Origin: Neocallimastix lanati (nom. inval.)
Lineage: Eukaryota; Neocallimastigomycota; Neocallimastigomycetes; Neocallimastigales; Neocallimastigaceae
Direction: 5' to 3'
Length of the DNA stretch: 59,826 nucleotides
Assembly (NCBI GenBank): GCA_016946835.1
Contig: JACVTC010000285.1
Location: forward strand, 1-59,826
The notes beneath the pieces are model-generated. The model made no database searches. It was not told the DNA's origin and saw only the letters and a program-made list of their open reading frames with translations. Both the position numbers and the translations under genes were made by a program. Shown piece by piece: positions 1 to 11,199 of this stretch. How positions within the stretch are numbered: position 1 is the first letter of the stretch; each line of letters starts with the position of its first letter.

Positions 1-830
1 TTTGATATGGCAAATAACAAAAAAAAAATTTTTTTTTTTTTCTCGTTGCTGTTAAACTTTATTTTCTTTTGAAAAACGTTCCAATGGTATATTTATCGAT
101 CTTAAAACTCCAATAGCAATTCATTTTCAAATTTTTTTTTTACCATATTACAAAATAGGAGAAGAACACATATAGAATTATTTATCAAATATTATTCAAA
201 AATATAATAATAATAATAATAGCAATAATAATAAAAAGATTACATTGATAATAATAATAATAATAAAAGTTTTATTTATAATAATAATAATAAATAACAA
301 TAATAATAATATTTATATCAATAAAAAAAATGTTACTCATAATATTAATAATAGTAAATTTAACAATAATAATAATTATTAAAAAAAATCGATTCGAACT
401 CAAGGAAGAAAAAAGTAAAATTTGAAAAAAATTTTAAATAATAACAGAGGCAAACGTCATCAAAAAAAAAAAAAAAAAAAAAAGGATGAATTACAAGAAA
501 CATTTATATTACAAAGAAATATATTTATAAAATTAGAGGACAAAAAAGATCAAGATCAAGATCAAGATCAGTGGTTAAGAAGCAGTCAATAAAGAATTTT
601 TGAAAAAAAAAAAAAAAAAAAAAAAAAAAAGGTAGAAAATGAATTGAATGAATTATTTATACAAAGTCATTCAGTATAAATTCATTCATACGAATATCAG
701 AAGCAGAAGAGCAGGCAAAATATTCTATCTTCCTTAGATGGATTCCTTAAATACAAAAAAAAACAAAAAAGATTCTAATTAGAAATATTGTGAAAAAAAA
801 AAAAAAAAAAAAAAAAAAGGCAAAGACTTC
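1..830. other. A-rich left edge with (AAT)n tracts and traces of copia gag
   Basis: There is no intact gene here. Bases 200-390 are AAT/ATA microsatellite, and A homopolymers lie near 462-483, 603-630 and 793-818. From about 480 the plus strand reads in broken frames with charged residues, and a CAAGAT triplet-like repeat lies near 548-570. This is probably the decayed N-terminal half of the gag gene of element A, because recognisable gag begins at 831. No LTR or primer-binding site was found, so the 5' end of element A is lost or lies outside the window. Confidence 0.4.
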
Positions 831-900
831 GTGACATGGCACATGGAAATTTTTGGAAAAAAAAAAGGCACATTTAAATGGAACTGAAGCAAGCAAGTAG
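831..900 (+). pseudogene. Copia gag fragment (element A)
   Basis: The plus-strand reading contains TWHMEIFGKKK, followed by KAHLNGTEASK and a stop. It aligns by eye to the gag of element E near 52,060-52,150 (IWNTLEKIF followed by KKVRIKGLNKLS). The nucleotide stretch 867-937 recurs at the right edge of the window (59,753-59,826). Only a short piece of the UBN2-type gag is recognisable. The zinc knuckle that should follow is missing, so gag joins almost directly to the protease region. Confidence 0.55.
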
Positions 901-915
901 GTAAGGTCAAAGTTA

Positions 916-2879
916 ATGGAAATAATCGAAACTAAAAAAAAATATGCTAATCTACTAGAAAGAAATAGTTATAATACTGATTTTGCTGATACTTTTATAC
1001 AAGATTTTAACTTAAATGAAAACTTAAATTTCAATTCAATCTCAACAGATCTTTACAAACGTAATGATCAAAAAGAAATGATATGCTGGATACTTGATTC
1101 TGGTGCATCCATCAATATTACTAATCAATTAAATAAATTGCAAAATATTAAAAAATGAAATGAAAATGTTTATCTAGCCAATAACCAATTAATATCAACC
1201 CAGTTTATTGGTGATTTTATTGGATATATCGACAACTGTAAATTTACTATCAATAACGTATGTTATTCACCAAAAATTAATAAAAATTTATTATCAATAG
1301 GAATGCTTACACAACAAGGTTATAAAATTATATTCAAAAACTTTAATAATAAATCTTATGTTATTATATATGATCAACACTCTAACAGAATTCAGAATAT
1401 AATTTTAGATAATATAAATACATTTAAATTATGGATTTCAACACATCCATTCAATCTTTTAAACCCAAATCAATCTAAGTTTGTAAACGAAATCAATTAT
1501 AAATATTAAAAATCTATAGACAAACTCAATTTATGGCACAGAAGACTCGGACACTTTAACATTGACAATATTAAACAAAAATTATTAAAAATAAATATAA
1601 ATTCAAAATGTCCACTCTGTATTAATTTTAAACTCAAAAATAAACCGTTCAAAAAATCCTTCAGTAGAACATCAAGAATCTTTGAACTATTACACATGGA
1701 TTTAATTGGTCCATTACCAGATTCATTCTACGGTAATAAATACATAATTTCCATTCTAGATGATCATTCCAGATATGTCTGGACATTATTTATTAAGAAC
1801 AAATCAGAAACATTTTCTTCATTTTATATAACTGGTTCATCCAAATAAAAAATATTTTTAACAATAGAATAAAATACATCCGTTCTGACAACGGTACAGA
1901 ATTCAACAATAAAAATTTTAATAACTTCTGTAATAGCTATGGAATTCAGCATCAATTTACTGTTCCCTACCATCCGCAACAAAATGGTAGAGTAGAAAGA
2001 TTTAACGGCGTAATCATCAACTCTGCTAAAACAATGATGAAAGATGCAAAGTTAAGTCACCAATTTTGGCAAGACGCTGTTTCTACCTCAAACTACATCT
2101 ACAATAGAATTCCACATAAAGGAACAAATAATAAAATATCATAAGAAATATTAACAAAAAACAAAGTTAACTACTCTAATATAAGAGTTTTTGGTTGTAA
2201 GGTCTTCTATTACATTCCAAAAACTCTTCGTTCTAAACTTGAAAATAATGCTTCCCTTGACATCTTTCTTGGATATAATGACAACCCAACAGCATACAAA
2301 ATATTGGACATTTCAAACAACAAAATTATAATTTCAAGAAATGTAGAGTTTTTCGAATTTACTTCTGGCAATTCATCACTATCTCATTGCTATAATGATA
2401 TTACAAATTTTACATCCAATTATAAAATCAGAAGGAGTAATTATGAAAACAACTATTATAATGATAATACTTACAACAGTAACACTAATGATAACATCAG
2501 CTACAATTACAACAATATATATCCAATAAAAATACCAAATATCAACAATAGAAATAAAAGATCAATATACCATAAAATTAACAACAAAAATGAAATAATT
2601 AATAACAATATAGGAAATGAAAATATAAACATTAATAAAGATAAAAACAGAAACAATTACACAAACAACACTGACACTACTATTAACAATAATAATAAAA
2701 ATAATAATAATAATAATAACAATAATAGCAATAATAGTAATAATAATAGCAGCACCAATAACAACAACAATATCAACAACAATAATAATATTATTAAGAA
2801 TAGTACCAATAACCTTCCAAATGGTATAAATGAAAACAATCAGCTTGACATAAATAATATTTCAAACAATACATATTAA
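916..2879 (+). pseudogene. Copia pol: protease, integrase and Asn-rich linker (element A)
   Basis: From the methionine at 916 the frame carries a retroviral-type aspartic protease motif (WILDSGASINIT, near 1087-1120). A GAG-pre-integrase zinc module follows (LWHRRLGHFNID with CPLC, 1528-1625). The DDE integrase follows with LLHMDLIGPL (first Asp, ~1690), IRSDNGTEF (second Asp, ~1880) and PQQNGRVERFNG (Glu, ~1975-2005). Stops at about 1156, 1507 and 2142 and a frameshift near 1830 make it non-functional as written. From 2304 a 191-residue open stretch continues through the integrase C-terminus into a very Asn-rich linker (2,400-2,879) encoded largely by AAT/AAC repeats. Confidence 0.85.
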
Positions 2880-3850
2880 AACAATGAAATAAAAAATAAT
2901 TTTAGAAAAAGAAAAATTAATAAAAGTCAAAACCATATAAACAAAATACATAAAAAACAAAGTATAGATAATACGTTACGTGAACAAACAAGCTTCGATG
3001 ATATAAATAACTTAAAAGACAAAGAAGAATGGTTAAAATCAGTAAAAGATGAATTGGAAAATATGAAAAACTTAAATGTTTATAAAACTATTAACTCAAT
3101 ACCAGAAAATGCAAATATAATATCTTCAAGATGGATCTTTAAATACAAGAAAAATGCACAAGGCCAAATTACAAAAAGAAAATATAGAAATGCCATAGGG
3201 AACTTATTATATCTTAGTATATATACCAGGCCGGATATAATATATGCCGTATCCAAAGCTGCAAGAAAATCTAAAGAACCAAATCTAGAAGACTGGAATA
3301 ATGTAGTAAAAATATTCAGATATTTGAAAGATACATTAGAATATGGATTAAATTTCACGAGAGACCAATATATTATGGCATTCGTTGACGCAGATTACGC
3401 TTAGGATTTAATAACTAGAAGATCAACTACCGTATTTATTTATAACAATTGGTGGTACACCAACAAGCTGGTGTTCCAAGTTACAACATTGCGTTTCAAC
3501 ATCCACAAATGAATCAGAATACTACAGTCTTAGTGAATGTAGTAAACATTGTATATGGTATTTAAATATGTTGAAGGAATTGAAGCATAGTATTAAATAC
3601 ATTGAAATAAACATAGATAAAAAAGATGCAATATACAACGCTAAAAATCAATCTATCAATCCAAAAATAAAACATATGGATATTAGAGTGCATTATATTA
3701 GAGAATTAATAAAAAATAATAAAATTAAATTAAAATATAATAAGTCAAGAATTTAACTTTGCTTACGGATTTACAAAATACTTAAACAACACAGCAATGG
3801 AAAAATTTAGAAATTCAATATTAACTAAGATATCCAATATACAAAATTAA
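2880..3850 (+). pseudogene. Copia RT/RNase H with RT core deleted (element A)
   Basis: The RT begins normally (EEWLKSVKDELENMKN, then SRWIFKYKKNAQGQITKRK at ~3130-3180). It then jumps directly to YRNAIGNLLYLSIYTRPDI (~3183-3240), which in element E lies over 650 nt further on. The intervening fingers/palm region with the YVDD catalytic box is absent. RNase H follows in several frames, with FVDADYA near 3380, NQSINPKIKHMDIR near 3645-3690, and a C-terminus (FTKYLNNTAMEKF) ending at the stop at 3848. This element cannot reverse-transcribe by itself. Confidence 0.8.
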
Positions 3851-3910
3851 TCATTTTTATTCTATCACAAAGTATATTATTCAAATATAACAGTTACTGA
3901 GAGTTATATT

Positions 3911-4085
3911 TGAGGAGGAATATTATAAGATAAATTATTTACTAAATGATTATTTGAATTTAACTTATCCAATCACATTAAATAAATATGTTAACATTAG
4001 ATATAAAAAGATAAATTATGTATTTTGTATTATTGTAATACTTAATCTTCTATTATTTATATTTTTTATAATTAAATAAAATATT
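3911..4085 (+). repeat. Polypurine tract and probable 3' LTR (element A)
   Basis: The purine run TGAGGAGGAA (3911-3920) sits where elements B, C and E have their polypurine tract, immediately before TGTT at an LTR start. Here the following bases are TATTATAAG, suggesting a mutated TG. The LTR would run through the AT-rich stretch to roughly 4,085. The end is uncertain because no partner LTR is present. Confidence 0.5.
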
Positions 4086-4265
4086 TTACATTATAATAAT
4101 GATATTCATAATGATAATGACTATAGTAATGACAGTGATAATGAAAGCAGTGACTCCGAAGAATACAATTTTGAAAAAATAAATATTAATGACCTTAATT
4201 CTGTTTTGAAAAATTTAGAAATTAGTAAAGTAAATCAGTCATCAAATCAAGAAAGCAGATTATAG
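4078..4265 (+). pseudogene. Acidic Asn/Asp/Ser-rich open stretch, unrecognised
   Basis: About 62 codons without an ATG read to a TAG at 4263-4265. They include DNDYSNDSDNESSDSEEYNF and end in NLEISKVNQSSNQESRL. Composition and codon use look coding. It sits directly downstream of the element A LTR, so it may be the 3' end of a gene cut by that insertion. Function is unknown. Confidence 0.3.
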
Positions 4266-4379
4266 TAAGAACGCTTACTTAACGTTTGCACAGAAATAGC
4301 TTCATATTCTCGGAAATAGGAACGAACTTTTCCAGATTTTACATTCCCGTACAATTTTATATTTAAATTTTTAATGAAC

Positions 4380-5420
4380 TTATCCAGTGGTAATATTTTT
4401 ATTTTTCAAAGTAAAATATTTTATGCTACGATATAAGAAATAAGAAAAGGTATCAATACGACTATTATAATATTGAATATTTCCTTCATTATGAAATAAT
4501 GATTTTGCAATTACCAAATAAGTATAGAATTTAGTACTTTTATCATCATATGACGAATCGTTTGATGATGACTCATTACAATGTAAGTAGTCTGGATTAA
4601 AGTGGCTATCGATCATTCTATCAACCATGGATAATATTTTATTACGACTTTCGGAACGACGAACTATAATAGAATGTAATGTTTCTTCAGGAAAGGCATC
4701 CGGAATAATAATATTAATATCTTTAGGTAAAATTTTCACCAATCACCACCGATAGGATTATATTTTTAATTTCATCCAAGGAAAGCGAAGGATTCAAATG
4801 ATGAAGAATATACACCAATGATATACTTTGTCTTTCATGCGACTTAATTCCTTTTATACGTAACTCTTGGAAAAATAATGAATAATAAACTCTAATATCT
4901 AATAAGGTATATCTTTTCATATTGCTTAATTTTTTTTTCTCGACTTTTATTTGAAAATCTATAATGTATATCAATATTAGTGTATTCATTGTTTAAATCC
5001 ACATAATTTTCATTCCATAAATTATGGTAATCTAATTTAACCTTTTCACTTTTTCTTTTACTTATTGTAGATTGCTTTAACATAATCTTTTTTTGAATAT
5101 ACAATATATTTATAATCGGTAAACATCTCCAGAGATTGAAATTTTCCTTTTTCATTACATTCCTTATACTCAATACGATCCTCCTTATAAACAAAAATAG
5201 GAGTACAAAATATCTCTTGTGAAATAATTACTTTTTCAATCCCATCTACAACGAAATACTCCATCGATTGGTGCTGGTATTTTAATTTCATAATCATCAT
5301 GAATAAAGGATATATAGTAAGTTTTTTTCTCTACCATCAAATAATCATACTCTACTTCTGGAATAGAAATAGTCAAAGGATTTAATTTAGGTAGCTTTTT
5401 TTTCTAAAAATACTTTAATA
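4380..5420 (-). pseudogene. Unrecognised decayed gene (minus strand)
   Basis: Four overlapping minus-strand reading frames (4380-4742, 4723-4989, 4892-5194, 5058-5300) tile about 1 kb with frameshifts between them. This is the pattern of one decayed protein-coding gene read from right to left. The reading starts upstream of 5300 with LPKLNPLTISIPEVEYDYL and ends with ITTG at 4380. The middle has many Lys/Ile/Tyr and a few Cys/Trp residues. No motif of a known family was recognised. Frameshifts could partly be homopolymer sequencing errors, but several stops lie outside homopolymers. Confidence 0.4.
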
Positions 5421-5574
5421 TCAAACAACTTTTTTTTATAAATATTTAATATTATTAATTTTGATTTATTTAAATAATATACATTATTTAAAGAGAAAGT
5501 AACACAAAAAGTAAAACTAAAGAAATTAATAAAACATTATTACTTTTAATGATAACAGCACTTGAAACATGATG

Positions 5575-6540
5575 TAATTTGACATTTTTCTAATTCTAAT
5601 TCAAAAAGTAATTTTTAGCTACGGTTAATTCATCATAAGAGTTACTTCAAGTAGTAGTTGATAGACTTTCATAGGCTGCCATTTGGTCTAAGTCATAATT
5701 TTTATATATGTTAAATACAGATTCCTTACAAAGTTTAGACTTACATGTATCATTTAAAATATTAGAATTACCTTTTTCGTCTAATTGAAGTCAAAGCAAA
5801 AGGACATAAATTTCCATTTTCATCCGTTTGACATGACATTTGGTAAGATAATTTCAAAGATTTTATTAATGATGATTGAAACATCTCAACAAAATTGGAG
5901 TTTTCTCTTCATATAGAATAAAATTCTAATGGATTATTATAAAATTTTTGACATTTATCACTGTTAATTTTAGAGCATACATTTTTGTAATTATTTATAG
6001 TAAGTTCACTAATACAATCTTTATATTCCGACTTTTCTTGTTCCTCAATACATTCTTTACTTATAGAACATATCATTATAAGATTTTGCTCCTTGATAAA
6101 GAGTAGCTACATTAGCTAATCCATTTTTATTTTCAAAATTTTCTAATGTAACATATGGATTATATTTTGATACAGCATTCATAGCTTCATAAAACTTTAA
6201 ACTTAAATAATCACGAATAGACTGAATATCATTTGGAATAAATTCATTATTAATTTTTCCAAAATTTTGTTTCGATATCACTAATATCTTCTGAATTTCT
6301 ACTAGCTGGAGAAAGATATCTTGTATGAATATATCTTGATTTATAAGATTTTTTTTTTAATAATGTGGTACTAATACCATCATTAGCTTTATCTACAATT
6401 TCTGTCATATATTTGACTTTGGTGGAAAATACTTTTCCATCTTTACATATATTATTCAAGTCTGAAAGAGTAACTTCTTTAATAACAGATTTACCTCATG
6501 TATATGTTGTTCCAAAAGCATCTTTATCATAGATATCAGT
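5575..6540 (-). pseudogene. Cys-rich secreted-type C-terminal domain, frameshifted
   Basis: Continues the minus-strand gene that starts near 7.6 kb. After a stop near 6,565 the reading goes on as short frames (6250-6459, 6057-6281). A Cys-rich block then covers ~6,060-5,590. Pieces seen are SEYKDCISELTINNYKNVC, KCQKFYNNPLEF, MSCQTDENGNLCPFAL, and finally CKSKLCKESVFNIY. The spaced cysteines and the CQTDENGxLCP motif resemble a Cys-rich secreted domain I associate with chytrid and anaerobic fungal proteins; its function is not known to me. Several frameshifts and stops make it a pseudogene as assembled. Confidence 0.5.
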
Positions 6541-6564
6541 TATTCTTTGCAACTTCTTTTATAG

Positions 6565-7794
6565 CTACAATTGTAATTTTTTATTAATAATATAGTTATA
6601 ACGCTGAAGTATGCTATTGTCTAATTCAACTGGTTTAATTGGTTCACTAATACTAAGCTTATCACTATATATTTCATCATGATGAATGGCTACAGCAACT
6701 AAATTATTGTAATCACTTGTCAATGAAATAAAATCAGTAATGTAACGTTCATGTCCAATATCTGATGTAAATGAATTAATTTTTTTTTTACTTTCTTGTT
6801 TTATAAATATATCTAAATTATGAACTACAGTATAAATTCTATGAGAAAGTCTTTCATTTTCTGGATCACTATTAATAATTTCAAGTTTTAATCCATTAAA
6901 AATATATTCTTTATCTTTTATTGAAATATCTTTATTTTTAAATGTATTTATCATAGTATCTGGATTCTCAAAATCAATATTTTCTAATCCTGGAACGGAT
7001 AAAAAGTTTTCTGATGGTTTAACGTTTTCATCAATTGGCAAACCTTGCTTAGAAGTTACGGAATTATATAATTTATGAACTACTTCACTATTGAGACTTG
7101 GTTCACCATTTTTTTCTAATTCTATATCATTTACTTCTTTAATTTCATTTAGCTCGTTTCGTATTTTTATCAATTCATCTTTGAAGCTATCATCATCCAA
7201 AGCTTCGATGCCATTATATAATTTTTCCACAGCCTCATCAATTGTTTCAGATTCTAAAATTGTCATAGGATTAATTTCCGAAGAAAAATTATCTTCATTA
7301 GTATTAATACCAACACCATAAATAAGATTATCTTTATTTTTATTTATAATAGAATTTAATTTTTTAACTGAGTCTAATAATTTATATTTATAAAGATAGG
7401 ATTGAGAATCCTTATTATAACTATTTATATAAATTAATTCATAACCGTTTTCATCAACAATATATCCATATTTATTTTCATGTAGATTATAAACTTTATA
7501 AAAATAAGATTCCATTGTATTTATGGATTCTTCATTAACCTTAAATTTATTTTTTTTATTTAGATATTCCGAATTAGAAGGTTGTTCTTTAAATCCATTA
7601 ATAGCATTAACGAAAAATAAAATAAAATAAAATAAAAAGTAGAATATTAAATAAGAAAGTACAGATTGAATTAAATAAAATAAAATAAAAAGTAGAATAT
7701 TAAATAAGAAAGTACAGATTGAATAAAATAGAATAAAATAAAATAAGAAGTAGAATATTAAATAAGAAAGTACAGATTGAATAAAATAATACAA
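6565..7794 (-). CDS. Hypothetical secreted protein with repeat-encoded hydrophobic leader
   Basis: An open frame of 409 codons. Residues 1 to about 60 are encoded by the minisatellite and are almost purely hydrophobic/aromatic (LFYFILF-type repeats). The likely original protein begins around residue 55, with a single hydrophobic segment ending FYFILFFVNAINGFKEQ that looks like a signal peptide with cleavage after NAI or NG. The remaining ~350 residues are acidic and Lys/Asn-rich (for example NEESINTMESYFYKVYN and SGPLENIDFENP-like stretches) with no recognised domain. The frame ends at a stop near 6,565, but homologous-looking coding sequence continues downstream into a Cys-rich domain, so the protein is probably truncated. 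The Met at 7,794 is inside the repeat and is not trustworthy as the true start. Confidence 0.5.
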   Translation of the reverse strand: MYYFIQSVLSYLIFYFLFYFILFYSICTFLFNILLFILFYLIQSVLSYLIFYFLFYFILFFVNAINGFKEQPSNSEYLNKKNKFKVNEESINTMESYFYKVYNLHENKYGYIVDENGYELIYINSYNKDSQSYLYKYKLLDSVKKLNSIINKNKDNLIYGVGINTNEDNFSSEINPMTILESETIDEAVEKLYNGIEALDDDSFKDELIKIRNELNEIKEVNDIELEKNGEPSLNSEVVHKLYNSVTSKQGLPIDENVKPSENFLSVPGLENIDFENPDTMINTFKNKDISIKDKEYIFNGLKLEIINSDPENERLSHRIYTVVHNLDIFIKQESKKKINSFTSDIGHERYITDFISLTSDYNNLVAVAIHHDEIYSDKLSISEPIKPVELDNSILQRYNYIINKKLQL

Positions 7795-8455
7795 AATAAA
7801 ATAAAAAGTAGAGTATTAAATAAGAAAGTACAGATTGAATATAATAAAATAAAATAAAAAGTAGAATATTAAATAAGAAAGTACAGATTGAATAAAATAA
7901 TATAAAGTAAAATAAAAAGTAGAGTATTAAATAAGAAAGTACAGATTGAATAAAATAAAATAAAATAAAAAGTAGAATATTAAATAAGAAAGTACAGATT
8001 GAATAAAATAGAATAAAATAAAATAAGAAGTAGAATATTAAATAAGAAAGTACAGATTGAATAAAATAAAATAAAATAAAAAGTAGAGTATTAAATAAGA
8101 AAGTACAGATTGAATAAAATAAAATAAAATAAAAAGTAGAATATTAAATAAGAAAGTACAGATTGAATAAAATAAAATAAAATAAAATAAGAAGTAGAAT
8201 ATTAAATAAGAAAATACAGATTGAATAAAATAGAATAAAATAAAATAAGAAGTAGAATATTAAATAAGAAAATACAAATTGAATAAAATAGAATAAAATA
8301 AAATAAAAAGTAGAATATTAAATAAGAAAGTACAGATTGAATAAAATAAAATAAAAAGTAGAATATTAAACAAGAAAGTACAGATTGAATAAAATAAAAT
8401 AAAATAAAAAGTAGAATATTAAATAAGAAAGAACAGATTGAATAAAATAAAATAA
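7610..8455. repeat. Minisatellite, about 15 copies of a 53-58 bp unit
   Basis: Fifteen copies of a unit built as GTAGAATATTAAATAAGAAA, then GTACAGATTGAATAAAAT, then one to four AAAAT/TAAAATA pentamers. Copies differ mainly by pentamer number and by single substitutions (GAATATT/GAGTATT, AAGTACAG/AAATACAG). On the minus strand the first three copies stay in frame with the 6565-7794 ORF and encode IQSVLSYLIFYFLFYF-like hydrophobic repeats. Expansion by slippage or unequal exchange from the 5' end of that gene is the simplest explanation. Confidence 0.9.
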
Positions 8456-9000
8456 ATTAAAATAAATATTTGAATTATAATAAAAATACAAGTACTAATA
8501 AAATAAAATAAAAAAAAATAAATATGTGAATTATAATAAATTGCAAGTATCAATCGAAACAAAATAAAATAATATAAAATAAATAAATATGCAGTGAAAT
8601 AATAATATATAATGTGATAAAATAAAATAAATAAGATATTGATATAAAATTAATATTTTTTTTTTTTTTTTTTTTATTATTTTATAATAAAAATTATATT
8701 TTAGTTTAATGTGGTTATGAAATATAGTAACTATTATAAAGTAAAAAAAAAAAAAAAATTATATTAATATAAAGTAAATACCATTATTCTTAAAAACAAT
8801 ATTTATCATATACATTATATTATTATTTATAAAAGTTTTAAGTTTTTATTTTTTTATTATTATTATTATTATTATTTTTTTTTTTTTTTTATTTTTATTT
8901 TTTTTTTTTTACTATTATATATATATATATTCAACAATATATTTTTATGCTATAATTAAAAATAATAATTAATAATAATTCATATAATATATTATAATAT
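8456..9000. other. AT-rich intergenic stretch
   Basis: AAATA/AATAAA simple repeats continue from the minisatellite, followed by T and A homopolymers (8,660-8,680; 8,740-8,758; 8,870-8,910) and a (TA)n run. No coding or RNA signal was seen. Confidence 0.7.
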
Positions 9001-9029
9001 TTTACCAATTCTAAATCTGGGAAAGCATT

Positions 9030-10967
9030 AATTAATGGAGTATCACTTCTGCTGTAATATTAGGATCAGCTCCATTTTCAATAAGATACTTTACCATTTC
9101 ATAATCTTTATTTTGACAGGCAGTCATTAAAATAGGTTCCCCTACATCCGACTTAGTATTAATATCAGCACCATTTTCAATTAAATAGGTAACTAATTCA
9201 CTATTTCCCTCTTTATAGGACATTTGGATTAATGTTTTATTTCCTTCATCAATTAAATTTGCCGTTTTATATTTGTTTATAAGATATTTAATAATTTCTG
9301 TATTACCTGATCTAACATAGGATTCAAATGGAGAACAAAAATCTTTAGGATTAAAATAAGTACTATAGTCAATTAAATATTTACTTTTTAAATAGTTAAT
9401 TTGATTATTTTTTTAAATTCGTATAAATATTTGCACCATATTCAATTAAATATTTATAAAAATCATTTTTTTTTTCTTTTTCATCATATTGATTAGTAAT
9501 AGCAATTCTATTATTATAAAATTCAACACCATGATCAATTAAATATTTAATTTCATTCATACAATCAATATCATGATAATCATTATTACTAATTAATATC
9601 ATTAATCCTGATTTTCCTTCATAATTATCTTTTATATTAATATTAGCCCCATGTTCTGTTAAAAATTTTATTGCTTCTATATTATTATTTTCACATTCAG
9701 TAGCAAAAATTTTATTGCTTCCATATTATTATTTTCACATTCAGTAGCAAAAATTTTATTGCTTCTATATTATTATTTTCACATTCAGTAGCAAAAAGAG
9801 GTCTATCTACCATTATAATCATTTGGTTCATATTTATCAAAATTTATTCCTTGTTCTACTAATAAATTTAATGTTTCATAATTTTCTTCATAGAAACATG
9901 AACTTAATATTTCTTCAATATTAAAATATCTATTATATATATTTCCTTCTACATTAAATTTTTTTTAAATATTCAATAATTTCTGTATTTTCTGTTTTTT
10001 TTTTAATAAATTTTGATACATTATTACAATACATTTTAACATTATTATTTAATAAAAATTTAATTTCTTTATCATTATTTTCATTCACTAAATCATATAA
10101 ATAATTAAAAGGTACTTTCACTACTCCATCTACAGTAAAATCTTTGCAAAACTTTTTAAACTTTCTAATGCTTATACTGGTTTTATTTTTTGAAGTTTGT
10201 ACTAATAACATAATAAGTTTATTGATACGATTATGATATTCTTTTATTGCAACCTTTAAATATTTATTAAAACTTTCTCTATTCACATTAGTATCATGAC
10301 AAACTATTTGAATATTATTTATAAATTCTTCATTAAATTCATCTTCACTTGAAGCAATATATAATTTTTCTAAAAAATAGTTAAAATTCACATTATTATT
10401 ATATAAAAGTTTAAAAATATTTTAATGTTTAACAATCTTTTATTATAAATATATATTAATAAATTTTCACCACGACTATTACAAAAATTAATATCAGACC
10501 CACGTTTCTTTAAATAATTAAATATTTTAATAAAATTTTCATTAAAAATAATTTTTTTTTTTTTTTTTTTTTTTTTTAGTTTCATTTGTTTTAGTTGTAT
10601 TAGAGGTATTGATACTATTATTATCATTTGTTGTATCTGTAGTATTATTAAGCCGTTGTTTTGGAATGGCATTTTCAAATGCTATAAATAATGGTACTTC
10701 ATGTTGTTTTGTTTCATAATTTAAACTTGTTCTATATTTTTGACATTTTTCACTAATAAATTCAATTAAAGGTAATGGACAATTATTTTGAATTGCATAG
10801 ACTAATAAGTCAAAATCTGTAGTAATTAAATCATCAATTTTTAATGTATTTTTATTAAGTTCTAAAAATGATTTAAAATTGTTTAATACATCTTTTCTAT
10901 CTTCTGAATTTAAAAGTTTTTTTTTTTTTTTTACCCCAGTAATATTATTATTTTCTTTTTTGAACAT
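9030..10967 (-). pseudogene. Ankyrin-repeat protein gene, frameshifted
   Basis: Read right to left. The gene starts with Met at 10,967 and an N-terminal helical region (DRKDVLNNFKSFLELNKN; DFDLLVYAIQNNCPLPLIEF). Ankyrin-like repeats follow. The clearest are near 9,220-9,040 (SELVTYLIENGADINTKSD and YEMVKYLIENGADPNI) and 9,600-9,405 (EIKYLIDHGVEFYNN, FYKYLIEYGANIYTN). The reading breaks into 10542-10967, 10388-10678, 9954-10391, 9405-9602 and 9032-9223. One break lies in a long T run at 10,552-10,578. Another is a 44-bp tandem triplication at 9,670-9,800, which cannot keep frame. Ankyrin repeats mediate protein binding. The partner is unknown. Confidence 0.8.
9670..9800 (-). repeat. 44-bp tandem triplication inside the ankyrin gene
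   Basis: Three near-identical 44-bp copies start at 9,670, 9,714 and 9,758, each beginning ATTGCTTC (or ATTGCTTCC). On the minus strand each encodes ATECENNNIEAIKF. Because 44 is not a multiple of three, the extra copies shift the frame. Copies differ by one base, so the event is recent. Confidence 0.9.
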
Positions 10968-11199
10968 TGTATATTTTTATTATATTATTTATTTAAAAAA
11001 CATTGTATATTTTTATTATATTATTTATTTAAATATTCAAATTAAATTAAAGTTGTGAATATAAATAATATTTAATATAATTAAAAATAAAAAATAAATA
11101 TATATTTTTAAAAGTATTTTATATTTTTAAAATGAAAAATATTATATTTGTAATAACTATAAAAAATATAATTAATACTTATATACAAAATTATTCACA
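10968..11199. other. AT-rich stretch with 40-bp direct duplication
   Basis: The segment ACATTGTATATTTTTATTAT plus flanking ATTTATTTAAA occurs twice (about 10,965-10,995 and 11,002-11,033) just upstream of the ankyrin start. The rest is low-complexity A/T between two divergently arranged genes and probably holds both promoters. No specific element is recognised. Confidence 0.5.

Larger units (their letters stand above)
831..4085 (+). mobile_element. Ty1/copia LTR retrotransposon A, degenerate, 5' end missing
   Basis: Plus-strand copia element with the order gag fragment, aspartic protease, GAG-pre-integrase, integrase, Asn-rich linker, truncated RT, RNase H, polypurine tract, 3' LTR-like sequence. 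Integrase preceding RT is diagnostic of Ty1/copia. It is interrupted by stops near 1156, 1507, 2142 and 2877 and a frameshift near 1830. No 5' LTR or tRNA-Lys-type primer site is visible upstream. Its protein sequence is closest, within this window, to element E at 50.3-56.4 kb (same NQSINPK motif in RNase H). The 3' boundary is approximate because there is no second LTR to compare. Confidence 0.85.

Noticed and set aside
385-402. GATTCGAAC resembling a tRNA T-arm (minus strand)
   Set aside because: The flanking five bases do not form a T stem, and no D-arm or acceptor stem could be found.
2657-2839. Leu-rich minus-strand frame
   Set aside because: Shadow of the Asn-rich linker of element A.
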